Assembly: GCA_049322755.1 (NCBI GenBank)
Contig: JBMOQX010000018.1
Span: forward strand, 1-10,530
Length of the DNA stretch: 10,530 bases
Direction: 5' to 3'
Source: DATIUV01 sp049322755
GTDB taxonomy: Bacteria > Pseudomonadota > Gammaproteobacteria > Burkholderiales > UBA6910
This document shows, one piece after another, positions 6,583 to 10,530 of this stretch; position 1 is the stretch's first letter, and each line of letters starts with the position of its first letter. The position numbers and the translations under genes are program-made. Under the pieces are notes generated by a model. The model saw only the letters and a program-made list of their open reading frames with translations. It was not told the DNA's origin and searched no databases.

Positions 6583-7884
6583 TCAGGCGGCGTTGGCGGC
6601 CAGTTCTTCCTGCACCCCTTCGGCCTCCAGCTCGACGGCCGCCGCCACCAGCGCCAGGCGCGCCACCACGCTGTAGGCGTAGAAGCGGTTGGGCGGGCAG
6701 TCGGGGCTGGCGGTGAGGTCGGGCAGCGAGCAGGAGGTCTCGAACGCCAGCGGCACGAAGTGCATGCCCGGCGAGTTGAGGTTTTCGTCCTTGCCGCGGG
6801 CGGTGTGCACGCGATAGAAGCCGCCGACGACGAAGTGGTCGATCATGTACACCACCGGCTCGGCCACCGCGGCGTTGATGGTCTCGTAGGTGTGCACGCC
6901 TTCCTGCACCAGCACCTCGGTGACTTCCTGGCCTTCCTTGATCACCGCCATCTTGTTGCGCTGCTTGCGGTTCAGGCCGCGGATCTCGGAGGCGTCCTTC
7001 ACGGTCATGATGCCCATGCCATAGGTGCCGGCATCGGCCTTCACCACCGCGTACGGCTCCTCGTTGATGCCGTACTCGCGGTATTTCTCGCGGGTCTCGC
7101 GCAGAATCTCGTCCACGTAGCTCGCCAGGCAGTCCTCGCCGCGCTTTTCCTGGAAGTTGATCTCGCCGCAGCGGGCGAAGTAGGGCGCGATCAGCCAGGG
7201 GTCGATGCCGACGAGCTGGCCGAACTCGCGCGCGACTTCCTCGTAGGCGGCGAAATGCCGGGACTTGCGGCGCGTCACCCAACCGGCGTTGAGCGGCGGG
7301 ATCACCGCCTGCTCCAGATTCCGGAGGATCTCCGGCACGCCGCTGGACAGGTCGTTGTTGAGCAGCACCACGCAGGGATCGAAGCCCTCGATCTGCAGCC
7401 GGTTGCCGCTACGGGTGAGCGGCTCCAGCACCACCCGCTGGCCGTCGGGCAGCTCCAGCGGGGTGGGCTCCTTGATGTCCGGGATCAGCGTGCCGATGCG
7501 CACGTTGAGGCCCGCCAGCCGCAGGATGTTGGACAGCGCCGCCACGTTCTGCAGGTAGAACACGTTGCGCGTGTGGCTCTCGGGAATCAGCAGCACGCCG
7601 CGGGCATCGGGGCAGATCTTCTCCACCGCGGTCATCGCCGCCTGCACCGCCAGCGGCAGGAACTCGGGGTTCAGGTTGTTGAAGCCGCCCGGAAACAGGT
7701 TGGTGTCCACCGGCGCCAGCTTGAAGCCGGCATTGCGCAGGTCCACCGACGCGTAGAACGGCGTCGCGTGCTCCTGCCACTGGCTGCGCAGCCAGTGCTC
7801 GATGGCGGGCATGGCGCCGAGGATGGTGCGCTCCAGCTGCAGCAGCGGGCCGGCCTGCGCGGTGGTCAGATTGGGAACGGTCAT
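6583..7884 (-). CDS. gshA: Glutamate-cysteine ligase, ATP-grasp-like betaproteobacterial/Acidithiobacillus type
   Basis: This enzyme catalyses the first step of glutathione synthesis, joining glutamate and cysteine with ATP. The 433-residue protein is not of the E. coli GshA type; it matches the family first noted in Acidithiobacillus ferrooxidans and common in betaproteobacteria. Visible signatures include DTNLFPGGFNNLNPEF (60-75), IPESHTRN (100-107), LLNNDLSSGVPEIL (174-187) and the glycine-rich nucleotide loop VVKADAGTYGMGIM (280-293). The ATG at 7884 has GAGG 4 bases upstream and a good promoter just ahead, so the start is firm. It is the first gene of the leftward cluster and is followed after 14 bases by gshB, the next enzyme in the pathway. 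Confidence 0.95.
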   Translation of the reverse strand: MTVPNLTTAQAGPLLQLERTILGAMPAIEHWLRSQWQEHATPFYASVDLRNAGFKLAPVDTNLFPGGFNNLNPEFLPLAVQAAMTAVEKICPDARGVLLIPESHTRNVFYLQNVAALSNILRLAGLNVRIGTLIPDIKEPTPLELPDGQRVVLEPLTRSGNRLQIEGFDPCVVLLNNDLSSGVPEILRNLEQAVIPPLNAGWVTRRKSRHFAAYEEVAREFGQLVGIDPWLIAPYFARCGEINFQEKRGEDCLASYVDEILRETREKYREYGINEEPYAVVKADAGTYGMGIMTVKDASEIRGLNRKQRNKMAVIKEGQEVTEVLVQEGVHTYETINAAVAEPVVYMIDHFVVGGFYRVHTARGKDENLNSPGMHFVPLAFETSCSLPDLTASPDCPPNRFYAYSVVARLALVAAAVELEAEGVQEELAANAA

Positions 7885-7904
7885 GGTGCCTCGCGAAAAT
7901 TCGA

Positions 7905-7933
7905 ATTCTACCGGATGGCCCGGGTGGCGTCAG
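7905..7933 (-). promoter_or_regulatory. Sigma70-type promoter of the gshA cluster
   Basis: Read leftwards: -35 CTGACG (7928-7933, four of six bases), a 17-base spacer, then -10 TAGAAT (7905-7910, five of six). The predicted start near 7898 leaves a leader of about 14 bases that just holds the GAGG ribosome site of gshA. The position and spacing make this the most convincing promoter in the window. Confidence 0.6.
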
Positions 7934-7961
7934 GCGGCGGCCGACCGGCCGCTGCCGCCGA

Positions 7962-7990
7962 TTGTGGCGCCGGGAAAGCGGCGCTAAAGT
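7962..7990 (+). promoter_or_regulatory. Weak candidate promoter for the acetyltransferase
   Basis: TTGTGG (7962-7967), 17 bases, then TAAAGT (7985-7990). The spacing is ideal but both boxes match poorly. It would be divergent from the gshA promoter about 30 bases away and would transcribe the leader ORF and the GNAT gene. Confidence 0.25.
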
Positions 7991-8073
7991 GGTGCCGCGG
8001 TGGTGCCCTCCCGATTCGATGGGGAACGGGACCGGTGCCGACCCACGCCGTCTCGCCAACCGGAAAGCCTGCC

Positions 8074-8169
8074 ATGCGCCCGCTGCCCGAGCTGATCCGC
8101 GCACCGACCACTCCCTTCACGAAACCGGGCGGGGATGGACCGGCCTGCTCTGGCGCGGCCCGCCGATGA
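8074..8169 (+). CDS. Possible 31-codon leader ORF overlapping the acetyltransferase start
   Basis: An ATG at 8074 has GGAAAG six bases upstream and opens a 31-residue frame (MRPLPELIRAPTTPF...). Its TGA overlaps the GNAT start codon as ATGA at 8166-8169. The acetyltransferase ATG itself lacks a ribosome site, so terminating ribosomes on this short frame could start the second gene. The peptide is not recognised, and it may be only a translational leader or chance. Confidence 0.35.
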   Translation: MRPLPELIRAPTTPFTKPGGDGPACSGAARR

Positions 8170-8639
8170 CCGCGACGCGGTTCACCGTCGGCCCGGCCGG
8201 GGCTGCCGACGTTCCGGCGCTGGTGACGCTGCTCGGCGAACTCTTTTCCATCGAGCAGGACTTCACACCGGATCCGGAGCGGCAGCGGGCGGGGCTCGGG
8301 CAGCTGCTCGCAGATCCCGACCGCGCGGCGGTCCTGGTCGCGCGTGACGGTGCGGCGCAGGTCATCGCCATGGTCACCGCCCAGCTCGTCGTCTCCACCG
8401 CCGAAGGCGCGCCGTCGGCATGGATCGAGGACATGGTGGTGGCGAAAGCTCATCGCCGCGGCGGCGTCGGGCGCGCGTTGATCGACGCCGCGCTGGCGTG
8501 GGCGAGGCAAAAGGGCGCTACCCGCGCGCAGCTGCTGGTCGATCTCGACAACGTACCGGCGCTGGCCTGCTACGAGCGGCTGGGATGGGCCGCGACGCGG
8601 CTCGCGGCGCGGCGGGTCACGCTTTCGCGGCCGGGCTGA
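8166..8639 (+). CDS. GNAT-family N-acetyltransferase
   Basis: The 157-residue protein has the GNAT fold signatures: the acetyl-CoA-binding motif A, DMVVAKAHRRGGVGRALIDAAL (89-110, with RRGGVG as the pyrophosphate loop), and motif B, NVPALACYERLGW (129-141). The N-terminal half (TRFTVGPAGAADVPALVTL) is the usual first strand and helix. The substrate cannot be told. The ATG at 8166 was chosen because the fold begins there. The frame is open upstream to 7962, but that part reads as non-protein-like sequence. The gene is divergent from gshA and convergent with the small ORF ending at 8655. The 15-base gap after its stop has at most a weak stem (AAGCG/CGCTT) and no T-run. Confidence 0.88.
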   Translation: MTATRFTVGPAGAADVPALVTLLGELFSIEQDFTPDPERQRAGLGQLLADPDRAAVLVARDGAAQVIAMVTAQLVVSTAEGAPSAWIEDMVVAKAHRRGGVGRALIDAALAWARQKGATRAQLLVDLDNVPALACYERLGWAATRLAARRVTLSRPG

Positions 8640-8654
8640 AGCGCGGCCGCTTGG

Positions 8655-8984
8655 TCATTGCGCGTGACCGTATGAGCGCCCGGGTTCGATTCCTTGTTCG
8701 GACAGCAGGCCGGCGATCACCATGCGCTCCTGGTGATCGGCGTCCATTCCCGCCGCGCCGGTTGGCCCGGTGAAAGCCAGCCCGTCAAGCAGACCGGTGC
8801 CGCCGGCCGACGCGTCGCTCGTCGCGCCCGTGTAAACAGGCTGGGCCAGGATCGGCTGCACTGCGACCACGAGCAGCACCGTCGCAACGGCCAGCGCCAG
8901 AACGCCCTTCCCGCCGCGCGCGATAGCGCGAGCGAGGCCGGCGGCCGGGCGCGCCACGGTGTCGGGGATGGCTCGGAGATGCAT
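8655..8984 (-). CDS. Small hypothetical membrane or secreted protein
   Basis: The 109-residue product has a positive N-terminus, a hydrophobic stretch VLALAVATVLLVVAVQPILA (28-47) that could be a signal peptide or a membrane anchor, then a Gly/Ala-rich polar tail of about 60 residues. I do not recognise it. The ATG at 8984 has only AGAGAAG upstream. The gene starts inside the reading frame of the truncated DsrE-like ORF. Because the DNA junction near 8990 looks like a deletion point, its original upstream context may be lost. Confidence 0.5.
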   Translation of the reverse strand: MHLRAIPDTVARPAAGLARAIARGGKGVLALAVATVLLVVAVQPILAQPVYTGATSDASAGGTGLLDGLAFTGPTGAAGMDADHQERMVIAGLLSEQGIEPGRSYGHAQ

Positions 8985-9198
8985 GGGACTTCTCTGCTAC
9001 GGGCGGGAAGCTCTTCGAGCTGAGGCCGTCGGCCGCGCCCTTTCGAGCGAGATTGGCGCCTTCGAGGGTCAGCCACAGCAACACGTTGGCGCCCGCCGCC
9101 AGCGCGTTGTTGGCGAGCACCAGCGGCGTCGCCACCCGGTCGGGGTCGCTGTCGAAGTGTGAGACGGTGAAAAGATACTTCTCCTGAGTCCGGCTCAT
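8785..9198 (-). pseudogene. DsrE-like protein, truncated after about 69 residues
   Basis: Residues 1-69 (MSRTQEKYLFTVSHFDSDPD, then ATPLVLANNALAAGANVLLW, then LTLEGANLARKGAADGL, ending FPPVAE) look like the first half of a DsrE/DsrF-like small protein, a family linked to sulfur relay. The second half, which in related proteins carries a C-P-P-C or similar motif, is missing. Past position 8992 the frame continues as arginine-rich sequence on top of the next gene. No other frame holds the lost half, so this is a deletion rather than a simple frameshift. The start at 9198 is firm: AGAGGAG lies 8 bases upstream. It follows the methyltransferase by 77 bases. Confidence 0.6.
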
Positions 9199-9275
9199 GG
9201 TCAGTCTCCTCTGGGTTGAAATTTTTCATTCGCCGGCCGCCGCGGCGAAGCCGTGGTGCCGGAAGCTTGGACCGC

Positions 9276-10070
9276 CTATTCCTTGACGGCGGCGATGGAT
9301 ACGCTCTTGGCGCCGTACTTCCGGGTGGCGCCCCGGGGCATTCTCGGAAATGAACCGGTACTGCGAGTTGTCCTTCACCCGGCGCACGCGCAGGCCGGCG
9401 GACTTGATCGCCGCGACGTAGTCGTCGAACTGCATGGCACCGCCGATGCACGCGGCCCAGAGCGTGGCGTTGCAGGTGATGCCTTCGGGCAGCGGCTTCT
9501 CCGTGGCGATGTCCGCCAGCGCCAGGCGGCCGCCACGGCGCAGCAGGCGCGCTGCTTCGCGGAACACCTCGCCCTCGTCGGGCGCCAGTTGATGACGCCG
9601 TTGCTGATCACCGCGTCGCCGCTCTCCGCCGGGAGGCCGGTGCCCTGGATGCAGCCCTTGCGATAGGCGACGTTGCCGAATCCGCCGGCGGCGCGCAGGC
9701 GCTCGGACTTGGCCAGCTGTTCGTCGGTCATGTCGACGCCGGTCACGGTGCCGTGGGCCCCCACCTCGAGAGCGGCAATGAAGCTGTCCATTCCCGAGCC
9801 GCTGCCCAGGTCGACGACCGTCTCGCCCGGCTGGAGATCGGCGAGGTCGAAGTAATAGCCGACGCCCGCGAACGAGTCGATGGACTCGCCCGGAATCGCA
9901 TCCAGGTCGGCCGGCGCGTAACCGAGCCGCTCCGCGAGCGCGCGGCCTATCTCGAAGTGAAACTCGCCGTGGGGCTCGACGGCGACGTCGCGGTACATCG
10001 CCTTCACCTTCCGCTCCAGCGCCGCCACGTCCAGGCGTTTGTCAAACTTCTGCGCGAGGATCTGGATCAC
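9276..10070 (-). pseudogene. SAM-dependent methyltransferase (ArsM-like), two single-base frameshifts
   Basis: The gene reads well only if two frame changes are allowed. Segment 1 (to about 9588) has MYRDVAVEPHGEFHFE, SFAGVGYYFDLA, the SAM loop VVDLGSGSGMDSF, GVDMT and ISNGVIN. Segment 2 (about 9588 to 9337) continues as LAPDEGEVFREAARLLRRGG, ATLWAACIGGAM and NSQYRFISENA. Segment 3 returns to the first frame and ends AKSVSIAAVKE at a TAG (9276-9278). One base is missing near 9588 (CCAGTT for CCAGGTT) and one is extra in the CCCC/GGGG run near 9337. The corrected length is about 264 residues. The fold resembles arsenite methyltransferases, but the Cys of the ISNCVIN motif is Gly, so the substrate is unknown. 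The start is unclear; the GTG at 10070 lies in sequence that also encodes the opposing sigma fragment. Confidence 0.75.
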
Positions 10071-10205
10071 GCGCTGGCGACGCTGCCCGATTGCTACCGG
10101 GTCGTGGTGGTGATGTCGGACCTGGAGGAGTTCAGCTATGCCGAGATCGCGGAGGCGCTGGACATTCCGGTCGGCACCGCGCGCCCGCGGCTGGCGCGAG
10201 CGCGC
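10050..10205 (+). pseudogene. Fragment of an ECF-type sigma factor, region 4 only
   Basis: The translation LREDLDHALATLPDCYRVVV, then SDLEEFSYAEIAEALDIPVG, then TARPRLARAR is a clear sigma-70 region 4 helix-turn-helix that would bind the -35 box. Region 2 and everything before it are absent; the DNA to the left is the oppositely oriented methyltransferase. The usual C-terminal tail after the recognition helix is also missing, because the next bases read as an anti-sigma fragment in another frame. Confidence 0.65.
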
Positions 10206-10284
10206 GGCGATGGAACGTCACTTGCGCACCTGCAAGAGCTGTTTCTCGCGCATGGACTTCGAGCGGCGCCTCAAGGTTCGGTGA
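10198..10284 (+). pseudogene. Fragment of a zinc-finger (zf-HC2-like) anti-sigma protein
   Basis: In the frame beginning ERAAMERHLRTCKSCFSRMD and ending FERRLKVR-stop, the H-x3-C-x2-C pattern (HLRTCKSC) and following FERRL fit the zinc-binding core of anti-sigma factors. Both ends are cut: the front joins directly onto the sigma fragment and the back stops at 10282-10284, where the second methyltransferase begins. A complete protein of this kind would normally be longer. Confidence 0.5.
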
Positions 10285-10530
10285 CAAGCGCGAGTTCATT
10301 TTCAAGGCGGTGGCGGACATGTACACGGACGTGGCCGCCCACCCCGAGAAGACCTTCCACTTCCCGACCGGCCGGCTGGCGTGTCTGTTCGTCGGCTATC
10401 CGGGCGCGCAGCTCGACCTGATTCCGGACGCTGCCACGGAGTCGTTCGCCGGCGTGGGCTACCCGTTCGCCGCCGGCGTGATCCGGGAGGATGACGTCGT
10501 GCTCGACATCGGCTCGGGGCTCGGCGGCGG
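10283..10530 (+). CDS. Second SAM-dependent methyltransferase, 5' part only
   Basis: From 10283 the frame reads DKREFIFKAVADMYTDVAAH, then FHFPTGR, SFAGVGYPF and the SAM loop VVLDIGSGLGG at the window edge. It is a paralog of the minus-strand methyltransferase: DMYTDVA/AMYRDVA, FHFPTGR/FHFEIGR, ESFAGVGY/DSFAGVGY and LDIGSGLG/VDLGSGSG align in order. The start is unclear. The ATG at 10319 cuts into conserved sequence, while the homology extends back to about 10283. There the bases GGTGACAAG would give GTG GAC AAG if one G had been lost. The 3' end lies outside the window. Confidence 0.7.

Noticed and set aside
6569..7282. Upstream extension of gshB giving a 553-residue protein
   Set aside because: The extra N-terminal part is Arg-rich sequence from the wrong frame of gshA. 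The glutathione synthetase fold starts at the TTG at 6568.
7962..8165. N-terminal extension of the acetyltransferase to 225 residues
   Set aside because: The first 68 residues show no family similarity and cover the promoter and leader region; the GNAT fold starts at 8166.
6760..8169. A 469-codon plus-strand frame across gshA
   Set aside because: It is antisense to gshA with His/Val/Gln-rich shadow sequence. Only its last 31 codons, outside gshA, are kept as a possible leader ORF.
8640..8654. Stem-like AAGCG/CGCTT between the convergent acetyltransferase and small ORF
   Set aside because: Only five base pairs and no T-run on either side, too weak to call a terminator.
1..10530. CRISPR array, tRNA, rRNA or riboswitch
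   Set aside because: Reading both strands I saw no regularly spaced repeats, no tRNA-like cloverleaf with a CCA end and no ribosomal RNA signature. The only clear repeat pair is the 24-base inverted one at 5418-5620.

Overview
The window looks like a piece of a GC-rich betaproteobacterial chromosome. The main reason is the gene order gshA-gshB-[apbE]-EIIA-ptsH-ptsI: an ATP-grasp-like glutamate-cysteine ligase of the kind known from betaproteobacteria and Acidithiobacillus, then glutathione synthetase, then a mannose-type EIIA, HPr and Enzyme I with no sugar permease. Apart from an extra apbE, I recognise this as a conserved betaproteobacterial arrangement. No species can be named from the sequence.

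Layout. (1) 1-1571, minus strand: the 5' part (523 codons) of an exported RHS/YD-repeat protein that runs off the left edge. (2) 1841-7884, minus strand: the glutathione/PTS cluster, read leftwards in the order gshA, gshB, apbE, EIIA, ptsH, ptsI. It has a good sigma70-type promoter just ahead of gshA and a hairpin just after ptsI. (3) 5418-5620: a 203-bp element with 24-bp terminal inverted repeats, inserted between the 3' end of gshB and the signal peptide of apbE. It is read through in frame and gives ApbE an 89-residue pre-lipobox leader. (4) 8074-8639, plus strand: a possible 31-codon leader ORF and a GNAT acetyltransferase, divergent from gshA. (5) 8655-10530: a disturbed region. On the minus strand lie a SAM methyltransferase with two single-base frameshifts, a DsrE-like gene cut off halfway and a small membrane or secreted protein. 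On the plus strand, facing them head to head, lie a fragment of sigma-70 region 4, a fragment of a zinc-finger anti-sigma and the start of a second, related methyltransferase.

How the genes work together. GshA and GshB make glutathione in two ATP-dependent steps. EIIA, HPr and EI form a phosphorelay that, without EIIB or EIIC in this window, probably serves regulation rather than sugar uptake. ApbE is a periplasmic lipoprotein that attaches FMN to exported flavoproteins; its place inside this cluster is unusual. The sigma/anti-sigma/methyltransferase/DsrE genes on the right resemble a small stress or sulfur/metalloid-related module, but as it stands the module is broken.

I do not see a clear new multi-gene system. 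The best candidate for something under-described is the CACAGAG inverted-repeat element and its in-frame capture by the apbE signal peptide. Second is the rearranged methyltransferase/sigma region, where real decay must first be told apart from sequencing or assembly error.
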